Shown here: positions 8,856 to 16,935 of the stretch, one piece after another
Layout: the number at the start of each line of letters is the position of its first letter
Position numbering within the stretch: the stretch's first letter is position 1
Origin: Sphingobium sp.
GTDB lineage: Bacteria; Pseudomonadota; Alphaproteobacteria; Sphingomonadales; Sphingomonadaceae
Length of the DNA: 52,267 nucleotides
Assembly: GCA_023266575.1 (NCBI GenBank)
Contig: JAHFPV010000020.1
Location: 1 to 52,267, forward strand
Reading direction: 5' to 3'
Notes under the pieces: model-generated
What the model saw: only the letters and a program-made list of their open reading frames with translations
What the model was told of the DNA's origin: nothing
Databases searched by the model: none
Made by a program: the position numbers and the translations under genes

Positions 8856-8863
8856 CAGGCAAA

Positions 8864-8940
8864 TGGTGCACCCGGAGCGATTCGAACGCCCGACCCTCAG
8901 ATTCGTAGTCTGATGCTCTATCCAGCTGAGCTACGGGTGC
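8864..8940 (-). tRNA. tRNA-Arg (anticodon ACG), copy 1
   Basis: On the minus strand the 77 bases fold as a cloverleaf: acceptor GCACCCG with CGGGTGC, D-arm AGCTCAGCTGGATAGAGC, anticodon loop CTACGAA (anticodon ACG), and T-loop GTTCGAATC. The 3' CCA is encoded. It reads CGN arginine codons after wobble A-to-I editing. It is identical to the copy at 8994-9070, from which it is separated by 53 bp, and is probably co-transcribed with it. Confidence 0.96.
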
Positions 8941-8993
8941 GCTGGAAGGATGATAGACTGGCGTAAAGCCGGACTGGACGTCCTTCAAAATGT

Positions 8994-9070
8994 TGGTGCA
9001 CCCGGAGCGATTCGAACGCCCGACCCTCAGATTCGTAGTCTGATGCTCTATCCAGCTGAGCTACGGGTGC
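8994..9070 (-). tRNA. tRNA-Arg (anticodon ACG), copy 2
   Basis: Identical 77-base minus-strand cloverleaf with anticodon ACG and encoded CCA. This copy is promoter-proximal. The spacer to copy 1 is unrelated sequence, so the duplication covers only the tRNA itself as far as can be seen. Confidence 0.96.
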
Positions 9071-9085
9071 ACTGGAGTGGCGCGG

Positions 9086-9112
9086 ATAGTAGGGCGCGCC
9101 GGATTGGGCAAG
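9086..9112 (-). promoter_or_regulatory. Candidate tRNA-Arg promoter
   Basis: On the minus strand, CTTGCC (9112-9107) and TACTAT (9091-9086) are separated by 15 bases. The -10-like box ends 15 bases before the first tRNA. The boxes resemble alphaproteobacterial sigma-70 elements, but the spacer is short. Confidence 0.35.
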
Positions 9113-9212
9113 CCCCTTTTTTCACTTTTGCCCGACCATCCCGCCTTTCTGGGGCCGCGCGGCAACTTTTGGCCTCGCCCGCCGTTCGAGACGGTAATGA
9201 AAGGATGTCCTT

Positions 9213-9698
9213 ATGAGCTTTACCCTGAATGACATCGCCTTGCTGCTGGTCGCGCTGGCCATCGGCCTGATCCTGGGCCTGATGATGAGCGGACGCGGCA
9301 AATATCGCCGGGCCTGGCGCGACGAGCAGGCTGCCCACCGGGCGATGGTCAAGGATCGCGACGCGCAGTTGGAGGCCGCCAATGCGCGGATCGTCGAGTT
9401 GGAGAAGCGGACGGTGCCGGTTGGCGCAACGCCTGTCGCTGGCGTTGCCGCCGAGCGGGATGATCTGAGCCGGATCAAGGGTTTGAGCCAGGCGCAGGAG
9501 GTGTCGCTGAATGAGGCGGGCTATCAGCGCTATGGCCAGATCGCGGCGCTGAACGGTGAGCAGGAGGCGGCGCTGGAGGCGCGGCTGGGTCTGACGCCCG
9601 GAACGATCGCGCGGGAGAATTGGCGCGAGCAGGCGCGCGCGCTGGAAGGCGGCGGGCAGCGCAAGGGGCTGTTCGGGCGAGCTGCTACGCCGGTTTGA
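9213..9698 (+). CDS. Membrane-anchored protein with HhH-like C-terminal domain
   Basis: A 161-residue protein. Residues 7-26 (DIALLLVALAIGLILGLMM) are one transmembrane helix. A charged, probably coiled-coil stretch follows at about 33-68. The C-terminal half (DDLSRIKGLSQAQEVSLNEAG and on) resembles the helix-hairpin-helix domain of the flap-endonuclease-like or ribosomal-L21-like family. This is common in sphingomonads without a defined role. ATG 9213 has a GGATG-type weak ribosome site. It is followed by a strong hairpin terminator shared with the convergent ppdK gene. Confidence 0.7.
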   Translation: MSFTLNDIALLLVALAIGLILGLMMSGRGKYRRAWRDEQAAHRAMVKDRDAQLEAANARIVELEKRTVPVGATPVAGVAAERDDLSRIKGLSQAQEVSLNEAGYQRYGQIAALNGEQEAALEARLGLTPGTIARENWREQARALEGGGQRKGLFGRAATPV

Positions 9699-9707
9699 GC
9701 GCTTAAG

Positions 9708-9737
9708 AAAAGGGCGGGGTTTGCGCCCCGCCCTTTT
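9708..9737. terminator. Bidirectional Rho-independent terminator
   Basis: The arms AAAAGGGCGGGG (9708-9719) and CCCCGCCCTTTT (9726-9737) are perfect complements with a 6-base loop. The flanking A-run and T-run serve transcripts from either side. It lies between the convergent HhH-like gene and ppdK, 4 bp from the ppdK stop codon. Confidence 0.9.
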
Positions 9738-9740
9738 GCC

Positions 9741-12419
9741 TTACTTCTTGTTCGCCAGAGCGGCCTGCGCCGCGGCCAAGCGGGCGATCGGTACGCGGTA
9801 GGGCGAGGCCGATACATAATCGAGGCCGGTGGCTTCGCAGAAGGCGATCGAGGCCGGATCGCCGCCATGTTCACCGCAAATCCCCAGCTTGATGCCGGGA
9901 CGGGTCTTGCGACCGCGTTCGGCTGCAAGCTGGATCAGTTCGCCCACACCCTCGACATCGATGCTGACGAAGGGATCGCGGGCGAAAATGCCCTTGTCGA
10001 CATAGGTGCCAAGGAAGCGGCTGGCGTCGTCGCGGCTGATGCCGATGGTCGTTTGCGTCAGGTCGTTGGTGCCGAAGGAGAAGAATTCCCCGACTTCGGC
10101 AATTTCCCCGGCCTTGAGCGCGGCGCGCGGCAGTTCGATCATTGTGCCGACCAGATATTCGACGCTGTCGCCCTGTTCGGCGAACACTTCGGTGGCGACG
10201 CGATCGACGATCGCCTTCATCAGCTCCAGTTCTTTGGCGGTAGCCACCAGCGGGATCATGACTTCGGGGATCGGCGCTTCACCGCCACGCTGCTTGACGA
10301 TCAAGGCCGCCTCAAAGATGGCGCGGGCCTGCATTTCGTAGATTTCGGGATAGGTGACGCCCAAGCGGCAACCGCGATGGCCGAGCATGGGGTTGAATTC
10401 ATGCAGTTCGTTGGCGCGGCGCTTCAATACTTCGATGCCGACGCCAGCGGCCTTGGCCACTTCTTCAAATTCGGCTTCGGCATGGGGCAGGAATTCGTGC
10501 AGTGGCGGATCGAGCAGGCGGATGGTAACGGGCAGGCCCGCCATCACCATGAAGATCTGCGCGAAATCATCGCGCTGTTCGGGCAGCAGCCGTTCAAGCG
10601 CGACGCGGCGGCCCTTTTCGCTGTCGGCCAGGATCATTTCGCGCACGGCAGTGATACGGGCCGCGTCAAAGAACATATGTTCGGTGCGGCAGAGGCCCAC
10701 GCCTTCCGCACCGAATTCGCGCGCGACCTTGCAGTCCTGCGGGGTTTCGGCGTTGGCGCGGACTTTGAGGCGACGGACCTTGTCCGCCCAGACCATCAAC
10801 GTGCCGAAGTCACCGGCCAGTTCGGGCTGAACGGTCGGGACTTCGCCCGCCATGACTTCGCCGGTCGACCCGTCAAGGGTGAGGATATCGCCTTCCTTCA
10901 ACTCCCGGCCATCGACACGCAGGATTTTCGCCTTGGTGTCGATCGAAATGCCGCCTGCGCCGGAGACGCAGGGGCGGCCCATGCCGCGCGCAACGACGGC
11001 GGCGTGGCTGGTCATGCCGCCACGCGCGGTCAGGATGCCCTTGGCCGCGTGCATCCCGTGAATATCCTCTGGCGAGGTTTCCACGCGGACGAGGATGACG
11101 GCGTCGCCCATTTCGTTGCGGCGCTCAGCGGTGTCGGCGTCGAACACGATCAGACCCGATGCAGCGCCGGGGCTGGCGGGCAGCCCCTTCGTCAGAACAT
11201 CGCGCGGTGCCTTGGGATCGAGCGTGGGGTGGAGCAGCTGGTCGAGCGCGGCGGGATCGACGCGGGCGACGGCTTCTTCTTCGGTGATTAGCCCTTCATG
11301 CGCCATATCCACCGCCATTTTGAGCGCTGCCTTGGCCGTGCGCTTGCCAGAGCGGGTCTGGAGCATCCACAGCTTGCCCTGCTGGACGGTGAATTCAATG
11401 TCCTGCATGTCGCGATAATGGGTTTCGAGGATCTGGAACACCTTGGCCAGTTCGGCATAGGTTTCCGGCATCGCCTCTTCCATCGACAGCGGCTTGGCCC
11501 CTGCCCGCTCCCGCGCGGCCAGCGTCAGATATTGGGGCGTGCGGATGCCCGCGACGACGTCCTCACCCTGGGCGTTGATCAGAAATTCGCCATAATAGAC
11601 ATTTTCGCCGGTCGACGGGTCGCGGGTGAAGGCCACGCCGGTGGCGGAGGTTTCGCCCATATTGCCGAACACCATCGCCTGCACATTGACGGCGGTGCCC
11701 CATTCGCCGGGGATGTTGTTGAGGCGGCGATAGACTTTTGCGCGCTCCGACTGCCACGAACCGAACACGGCGCTGATCGCGCCCCAGAGCTGGTCATGGA
11801 CGTCCTGCGGGAATGGCTTGTTCCAGAGTTTCTGGACCAGCGCCTTATATTCGGCGACCAGTGCCTTCCAGTCGTCCGCCGTCATTTCGGTGTCGAGGCT
11901 GTAGCCCTGATCTTCCTTGGCGACTTCCAGCGCTTCCTCGAACGCGCCATGGTCCAGTTCCAGCACCACGTCCGAATACATCTGGATGAAGCGGCGATAG
12001 CTGTCCCAGGCGAAACGTTCGTCGCCCGATGTATTGGCAAGGCCGACGACGGTTTCGTCGTTGAGACCGAGGTTGAGGACCGTGTCCATCATGCCGGGCA
12101 TCGACGCGCGGGCGCCGGAGCGGACCGAGACGAGCAGCGGATCGGCGGCGTCGCCGAATGTCTTGCCGGTGATCCCCTCAATATGGGCAAGGCCGGTGGC
12201 GACTTCCGCCTTCACACTGTCGGGATACACGCCGCCATCTTCATAATAGCGGGTACACATGGCCGTCGTGATGGTGAAGCCGGGGGGAACCGGCAGGCCG
12301 ATCGCGGCCATGCCGTCGAGGTTCGCGCCCTTGCCGCCCAGAAGGTTGCGGTCACCCTGCCCGCCATCATCCACGCCGCCGCCAAAACGATAGACATAAC
12401 GTGTTGCGGTCGTGGTCAT
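9741..12419 (-). CDS. ppdK: Pyruvate, phosphate dikinase
   Basis: Interconverts pyruvate, ATP and phosphate with phosphoenolpyruvate, AMP and pyrophosphate, linking pyruvate with gluconeogenesis. The 892 residues match the family. Domain order is an N-terminal ATP-grasp with LLGGKGANLDGMA, a swivelling domain with phospho-carrier His at about 472 in GGMTSHAAVVARG, and a C-terminal TIM barrel with active-site Cys at about 848 in GICGEHGGDP. In-frame ATGs also occur at 12443 and 12482. ATG 12419 was chosen because AGAGG lies 6-10 bases upstream and family similarity starts at MTTTATRYVYRFGGG. Single-gene unit. Confidence 0.96.
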   Translation of the reverse strand: MTTTATRYVYRFGGGVDDGGQGDRNLLGGKGANLDGMAAIGLPVPPGFTITTAMCTRYYEDGGVYPDSVKAEVATGLAHIEGITGKTFGDAADPLLVSVRSGARASMPGMMDTVLNLGLNDETVVGLANTSGDERFAWDSYRRFIQMYSDVVLELDHGAFEEALEVAKEDQGYSLDTEMTADDWKALVAEYKALVQKLWNKPFPQDVHDQLWGAISAVFGSWQSERAKVYRRLNNIPGEWGTAVNVQAMVFGNMGETSATGVAFTRDPSTGENVYYGEFLINAQGEDVVAGIRTPQYLTLAARERAGAKPLSMEEAMPETYAELAKVFQILETHYRDMQDIEFTVQQGKLWMLQTRSGKRTAKAALKMAVDMAHEGLITEEEAVARVDPAALDQLLHPTLDPKAPRDVLTKGLPASPGAASGLIVFDADTAERRNEMGDAVILVRVETSPEDIHGMHAAKGILTARGGMTSHAAVVARGMGRPCVSGAGGISIDTKAKILRVDGRELKEGDILTLDGSTGEVMAGEVPTVQPELAGDFGTLMVWADKVRRLKVRANAETPQDCKVAREFGAEGVGLCRTEHMFFDAARITAVREMILADSEKGRRVALERLLPEQRDDFAQIFMVMAGLPVTIRLLDPPLHEFLPHAEAEFEEVAKAAGVGIEVLKRRANELHEFNPMLGHRGCRLGVTYPEIYEMQARAIFEAALIVKQRGGEAPIPEVMIPLVATAKELELMKAIVDRVATEVFAEQGDSVEYLVGTMIELPRAALKAGEIAEVGEFFSFGTNDLTQTTIGISRDDASRFLGTYVDKGIFARDPFVSIDVEGVGELIQLAAERGRKTRPGIKLGICGEHGGDPASIAFCEATGLDYVSASPYRVPIARLAAAQAALANKK

Positions 12420-12581
12420 GATGGCCTCTTGTGTATCATTCATTCCCGGCACTCCCTGCACTGATTGCCGATTATATTGCATTGCAACAATCTGGCATTC
12501 ATAGCCAGATCATGCGCGGCAGAATAGGATTATTACGTCTTAACTTCGCATTTTTCCCGGTCAACGCGACATTATATTGCG

Positions 12582-15032
12582 TTAACCCGCAATCTTTGAA
12601 AAGTCCGCCACGCTGTGAACCGCATCGCGGACCCGCGCCAGCAGCGCGAGGCGGGCGGTGCGCTTCGCGGGATCGGGGTCGTTGACCGTCACGCTTTCAA
12701 AGAAGGCGTCGATGGGCGCACGGAGCGTTGCAAGGGCAGCCATCGCCCCCTCGAAATCCTCCGCCGCCACCGCCTGTGCCGTGCGCGGTTCCGCCACGTC
12801 GAGCGCGGCGATGAGCGCAGCTTCGGCTATTTCGGGCGTGTAGGACAGGCCTGAATTGCCCTCCCCCTCCAGGGTCGGAAGGAGTCCCGTGCCTCCTTCC
12901 GAGGTTGGGTGGGGGGGTGCCACGTCGATAGCGGGACGCTCGGCTTCGCCTCGCTCCCCCTCTCCCCGGCCCTCTCCCCGCTGGGGAGAGGGAGTTTGTG
13001 GCGCTTCCTTCTTGAGGATGTTCGCGGCGCGCTTGTAGCCGGCCAGCAGGTTCGCGCCGTCGTCGGTGGCGACGAAGGATTGCAGCGCATGGACGCGGGC
13101 GAGCAGGCGAACGAGATCATCCTCGCCACCCAGGGCAAACACCGCGTCGATCAGGTCGTGACGGACACCGGCTTCGCGTTGCTGGACTTTGAGGCGGTCG
13201 GCCAAGAAGTCGAGAATATATCCTTCCTCCGACGCAAGCCTTTGCTCATATTCGACAGTCGCTGCTGCTGCTCGACGATCCCAGTTTTCCAGTATCTTCG
13301 TTTCCCCTGCTTCGCTCAATCCTTGAGTACCCGCAGCTTCCGCAATAGATGCGTAAGTCTGCGCTAAAGGCGTTAGCGTCATAGTCGCGTCAACGGGCGC
13401 AGCGCTGCTTACTGCTTTATTCACTATCGAGCTCAAACACAGCCTCACGCCCGTTTCCAGAATAATTCGTATTATTCCAATGGCGGCACGCCGGAGTGCA
13501 AAGGGGTCTTTGGAACCCGTTGGCTTCTCATCAATAACAAAAAAGCTTGCAATCGTATCCAGCTTATCCGCCAAACTCACCGCCACCGTGACCGGCGCGG
13601 TGGGGACGTCGTCGCCCTGGCCGACCGGCTTGTAATGGTCGCGGATGGCGTCGGCTACCGCGTCTGGCAGGCCTTCGGCGCGGGCGTAGTAGCCGCCCAT
13701 AATGCCTTGCAGTTCGGGAAATTCGCCGACCATTTCGGTGACGAGGTCGGCCTTGCAGAGGCGGGCGGCCTGTTCGGCGAGGGTGGCCAACTGCTCCCTC
13801 TCCCCTGTGGGGAGAGGGTTGGGGAGAGGGGGTTCTGCGCTAGTGTCGCGCGCATCATTAGCGTCGAGCACCCTCTCCCTGCCCTCTCCCTCAAGGGAGA
13901 GGGTTCCAGAAGTGACGATGCCCTCTTCCACCAGCCAGCGGGCCAGCTTCGCGACGCGCTCGACCTTGTCGGCCACCGTTCCCAGCTTGTCGTGGAAGGT
14001 GATGCGCTCCAGCTTTTTGGCGTGGTCCTCCAGCCGGGTTTTGCGGTCCTGTTCCCAGAAGAAGCGGGCATCGGAGAGGCGCGCGGCCAGCACCTTGCGG
14101 TTGCCGGCGATGATCGCCGCGCCGCCGTCCTTCGCCTCGATATTGGCGGTGCAGATGAAGGCGGGGGCGAGTTTGCCTGTCGCGTCGCGCAGGACAAAAT
14201 ATTTCTGGTTGATGCGCAGGGTCAGCTGGATGACTTCGGGCGGGACTTCCAGGAAGGCGGGGTCGAAATCGCCGAGCAGCGGGACCGGCCATTCGGTGAG
14301 GCCCGCATTTTCCGCGATCAGCCCCTTGTCCTCGACCACGGTGTAGCCGTGGGCGGCGGCGGCCTGCGCGGACTTTTCGGCGATGATCGACTGGCGTTCC
14401 TGATGCGACACGATGACGTGGCAGGCGCGCAGCTTTTCGGCATAGTCGCTGGCGCCGCCGATCGTGATCTCACCGCTGTGGTGGAAGCGGTGGCCGAGCG
14501 TCGCGTAGCCGGACTGGATGCCGTCCACCTCACACGGGATCAAATCCTCACCCAATATCGCGACGATGCCCTGTAGCGGGCGGACCCAGCGCAGGCTTTC
14601 GGTGGTCTGGGACGCGCTGCCCCAGCGCATCGATTTGGGCCAAGGGAAGGCGCGGATGATGGCGGGGATGGCCTGCGCCAGCACGTCGGCGGTGGCGCGG
14701 CCGGGTTTGTTGACCACCGCGAACCAGATGCCGTCGCGATCCTCCAGTTGGTCCTGGGTCAGGCCGGTCTTGCGCAGGAAGCCTTCGAGCGCCTGGGGCG
14801 GCGCGCTGGTGCGCGGGCCTTTATGTTCTTCGCTGACGGCGGCTGTTTCCAGCGGCAGATCGCGGGCGATGAGCGCAAGGCGGCGCGGCGTGACGAAACT
14901 TTCGATCGCGCCGGGGGTGAGGCCGGATTTGGCAAGTTCCTCGGTAAACAGGCGGGCGAGATCGTCGCTGGCCTTCAATTGCATACGCGCGGGAATTTCC
15001 TCGCAGCGCAGTTCGAGGAGGAAGTCAGTCAT
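12582..15032 (-). CDS. glyS: Glycyl-tRNA synthetase beta subunit with in-frame insertions
   Basis: Beta subunit of the alpha2beta2 glycyl-tRNA synthetase, which contributes tRNA recognition. The N-terminus [17 protein letters not shown] is diagnostic, and ATG 15032 overlaps the glyQ stop by one base (TGATG). At 816 residues it is longer than most alphaproteobacterial GlyS. The excess comes mainly from two segments, residues about 372-411 and 676-724, encoded by palindromic repeats at 13793-13917 and 12857-13004 that keep the frame open. A further tract, about residues 486-606 (13215-13575), is AT-richer and uses different codons from its surroundings. The flanking GlyS blocks (ARLCKADLVTEMVGEFPELQG and FLADRLKVQQREAGVRHDLIDA) are intact, so the protein is probably functional. 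Confidence 0.93.
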   Translation of the reverse strand: MTDFLLELRCEEIPARMQLKASDDLARLFTEELAKSGLTPGAIESFVTPRRLALIARDLPLETAAVSEEHKGPRTSAPPQALEGFLRKTGLTQDQLEDRDGIWFAVVNKPGRATADVLAQAIPAIIRAFPWPKSMRWGSASQTTESLRWVRPLQGIVAILGEDLIPCEVDGIQSGYATLGHRFHHSGEITIGGASDYAEKLRACHVIVSHQERQSIIAEKSAQAAAAHGYTVVEDKGLIAENAGLTEWPVPLLGDFDPAFLEVPPEVIQLTLRINQKYFVLRDATGKLAPAFICTANIEAKDGGAAIIAGNRKVLAARLSDARFFWEQDRKTRLEDHAKKLERITFHDKLGTVADKVERVAKLARWLVEEGIVTSGTLSLEGEGRERVLDANDARDTSAEPPLPNPLPTGEREQLATLAEQAARLCKADLVTEMVGEFPELQGIMGGYYARAEGLPDAVADAIRDHYKPVGQGDDVPTAPVTVAVSLADKLDTIASFFVIDEKPTGSKDPFALRRAAIGIIRIILETGVRLCLSSIVNKAVSSAAPVDATMTLTPLAQTYASIAEAAGTQGLSEAGETKILENWDRRAAAATVEYEQRLASEEGYILDFLADRLKVQQREAGVRHDLIDAVFALGGEDDLVRLLARVHALQSFVATDDGANLLAGYKRAANILKKEAPQTPSPQRGEGRGEGERGEAERPAIDVAPPHPTSEGGTGLLPTLEGEGNSGLSYTPEIAEAALIAALDVAEPRTAQAVAAEDFEGAMAALATLRAPIDAFFESVTVNDPDPAKRTARLALLARVRDAVHSVADFSKIAG
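12857..13004. repeat. Palindromic repeats inside glyS (3' site)
   Basis: CCCTCTCCCC (12970-12979) pairs perfectly with GGGGAGAGGG (12983-12992) across a 3-base loop. CGGAAGGAG (12876-12884) pairs with CTCCTTCCG (12893-12901) across 8 bases. Both hairpins lie inside the glyS reading frame and encode a low-complexity run rich in Glu, Gly, Arg and Pro. The CCCTCTCCC core is shared with the second glyS site, so this is a repeat family and not gene sequence. Confidence 0.8.
13793..13917. repeat. Palindromic repeat doublet inside glyS (5' site)
   Basis: Two hairpins with the same stem: CCCTCTCCCC/GGGGAGAGGG at 13796-13805 and 13809-13818, and CCCTCTCCCT/AGGGAGAGGG at 13882-13891 and 13894-13903. 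A degenerate extra arm sits beside each. The spacing of two related palindromes resembles a REPIN (paired REP) unit. All of it is translated in frame as part of GlyS. Confidence 0.82.
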
Positions 15033-15904
15033 CACGCGGTCCACCCGTTCGATTCCATCCATGCTTCGCAGCTGCCCTTGGCCATGTCGCGGACCTGGCC
15101 CATGTAGCTGGCGCGTTCCTGGACCGAGATGACGCCGCGGGCCTGGAGCAGGTTGAAGGTGTGGGACGCCTTGATCGCTTGCTCGAACGCGGCGAGCGGG
15201 ACGCCATTGTCGATGCATTGGCGCCATTCGGCCTGGCAATCCTTGAACCAGCGGAACAGTTTTTCGGTGTCGGCGACCTCGAAATTCCATTTCGACATCT
15301 GCTTTTCGTTCTCAAGGAACACGTCGCCATAGGTGACGCCCGCGTCGTTGAATTTCAGGTCATAGACGCTGTCGACGCCCTGAATATACATGGCGAGCCG
15401 TTCCAAGCCGTAGGTGAGTTCGCCCGCGACCGGCTTGCAGTCATAGCCGCCCATCTGCTGGAAATAGGTAAACTGGCTGACCTCCATGCCGTCGCACCAG
15501 ACTTCCCAGCCCAGCCCCCAGGCACCCAGCGTCGGGCTTTCCCAGTCATCCTCGACAAAGCGGATGTCGTGGACCAGCGGGTCGATGCCGATCTCTACCA
15601 GAGAACCCAGATAGAGATCCTGAAGGTTCGCGGGCGACGGCTTCATGATCACCTGATATTGGTAATAATGCTGGAGCCGGTTGGGGTTTTCGCCATAGCG
15701 GCCGTCGGTCGGGCGGCGGCTGGGCTGGACATAGGCGGCGTTCCACGGCTTTGGCCCCAGCGCGCGCAGCGTGGTCGCGGGGTGGAAGGTGCCCGCGCCG
15801 ACTTCCATGTCATAGGGTTGCAGGATGACGCAGCCCTGTTTCCCCCAATAGGCATGGAGGGTCAGGATGAGGTCCTGAAAGGAAAGCGCTTTGCCTTCGG
15901 CCAC
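15032..15904 (-). CDS. glyQ: Glycyl-tRNA synthetase alpha subunit
   Basis: Catalytic alpha subunit that activates glycine and charges tRNA-Gly together with GlyS. The 290 residues fit the family. Diagnostic blocks are [37 protein letters not shown], the [22 protein letters not shown] region and [13 protein letters not shown]. The start is GTG 15904 with AAGGAC 5-10 bases upstream. Translation continues into glyS through the TGATG junction. The intergenic stretch 15905-16038 upstream would hold the promoter, but no clear boxes were identified. Confidence 0.97.
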   Translation of the reverse strand: MAEGKALSFQDLILTLHAYWGKQGCVILQPYDMEVGAGTFHPATTLRALGPKPWNAAYVQPSRRPTDGRYGENPNRLQHYYQYQVIMKPSPANLQDLYLGSLVEIGIDPLVHDIRFVEDDWESPTLGAWGLGWEVWCDGMEVSQFTYFQQMGGYDCKPVAGELTYGLERLAMYIQGVDSVYDLKFNDAGVTYGDVFLENEKQMSKWNFEVADTEKLFRWFKDCQAEWRQCIDNGVPLAAFEQAIKASHTFNLLQARGVISVQERASYMGQVRDMAKGSCEAWMESNGWTA

Positions 15905-16038
15905 GGGTGGTCCTTGCGATATGACGGTTTAGCCTGGCGTCGCGCATTGGCGTATGGGGCTGAAACGGTCAAGGGAAAGGCGCGCAAAACAGGGTTAAGC
16001 GGCTTGCCCTTGGGCCGCCCTGCCCGCATGTGTGGGGC

Positions 16039-16932
16039 ATGAAGATGCTTCGTTTATGCGCCGCTGCGCTGTTGATGATGAGTGGCGTGGCGCAGGCGCG
16101 CCCTGCCCCGACTTCACCCGCTGTCGCTACCCCCGCGATGTGGCGGGTACGCGATGCCGATACCACCATCTATCTGTTCGGCACCGTCCATGTGATGAAA
16201 CCGGGGATCGACTGGTTTCGCGGCGGGGTGAAGGCCGCGTTTGACGGAGCCGATGAGCTGGTGCTGGAGATTGTCGAGCCGGACGATCCCAATGTCATGG
16301 GCGCTGTCATGATGAGCAAGGCGCTGGCTGGCGACGGGGTGGCCTTGTCCGCCCGGCTGGACGACCCGGCGCGGGACAAATATCGCGCGGCGATGGAAGC
16401 CAATGCCATGCCGTGGCAGGCGTTCGAGGGCTTTGCCCCGTGGATGGCGGGCATGGCGCTGTCGGTCGCGCCGCTCCAGAAGCTGGGCTATCGGGCCGAT
16501 CTGGGCGCGGAAAAGGTCTTGCGCGCGGCGGCGGTGAAGGCGGGCAAGCGGGTCGAGGCGCTGGAGACGGTCGAGCAGCAGATCGATTTCTTCGCGACGC
16601 TGCCGATGGCGCAACAGGTCGAATTTCTGAACGCGACGGTTGATGGATTGCCTGAGATGGAGGGCGAATTTGCGGGGCTGTTGCGCTACTGGCAGGCGGG
16701 CGATCCCAAGAAGCTGGCGAAGTCGATGAACGAGTCGCTGGAAGCGACGCCGCAGCTGGCGCAGATACTGCTGATCAGGCGCAATGCGAACTGGGCGCAG
16801 TGGATCAAGACGCGGATGGACCGGTCCGGCACGGTGTTCGTGGCGGTGGGCGCGGGGCATCTGGCGGGCAAGGGCAGCGTGCAGGATCAGTTGAAGGCGC
16901 TGGGCATCGCGACCCGGCGGGTGAAGGAGTAA
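16039..16932 (+). CDS. TraB/GumN-family exported protein
   Basis: A 297-residue protein beginning with a signal peptide (MKMLRLCAAALLMMSGVAQA) that probably gives a soluble periplasmic product. The family signature begins at ATMWRVRDADTTIYLFGTVHVMKPG and ends with the conserved VAVGAGHLAGKGSV. The biochemical role of bacterial TraB/GumN (PF01963-like) proteins is not settled. GTG 16030 is in frame, but ATG 16039 gives the cleaner leader. It is followed by a second family member after 3 bp, so the two form a tandem pair. Confidence 0.85.
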   Translation: MKMLRLCAAALLMMSGVAQARPAPTSPAVATPAMWRVRDADTTIYLFGTVHVMKPGIDWFRGGVKAAFDGADELVLEIVEPDDPNVMGAVMMSKALAGDGVALSARLDDPARDKYRAAMEANAMPWQAFEGFAPWMAGMALSVAPLQKLGYRADLGAEKVLRAAAVKAGKRVEALETVEQQIDFFATLPMAQQVEFLNATVDGLPEMEGEFAGLLRYWQAGDPKKLAKSMNESLEATPQLAQILLIRRNANWAQWIKTRMDRSGTVFVAVGAGHLAGKGSVQDQLKALGIATRRVKE

Positions 16933-16935
16933 GTG

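Noticed and set aside
9867-12464. Long plus-strand open frames opposite ppdK (up to 474 codons)
   Set aside because: They are shadows of the GC-rich ppdK gene on the minus strand. They have no ribosome sites or family motifs, while the minus-strand frame carries all PPDK signatures.
13793-13917. CRISPR-like array in the repeat-rich part of glyS
   Set aside because: The repeats are hairpin arms in opposite orientation with irregular spacing and are not regularly spaced direct repeats. No cas genes are near. No CRISPR array was found anywhere in the window.
15033-15290. 86-codon N-terminal extension of glyS
   Set aside because: It lies entirely inside glyQ. The [14 protein letters not shown] start overlaps the glyQ stop, as in other glyQS operons.
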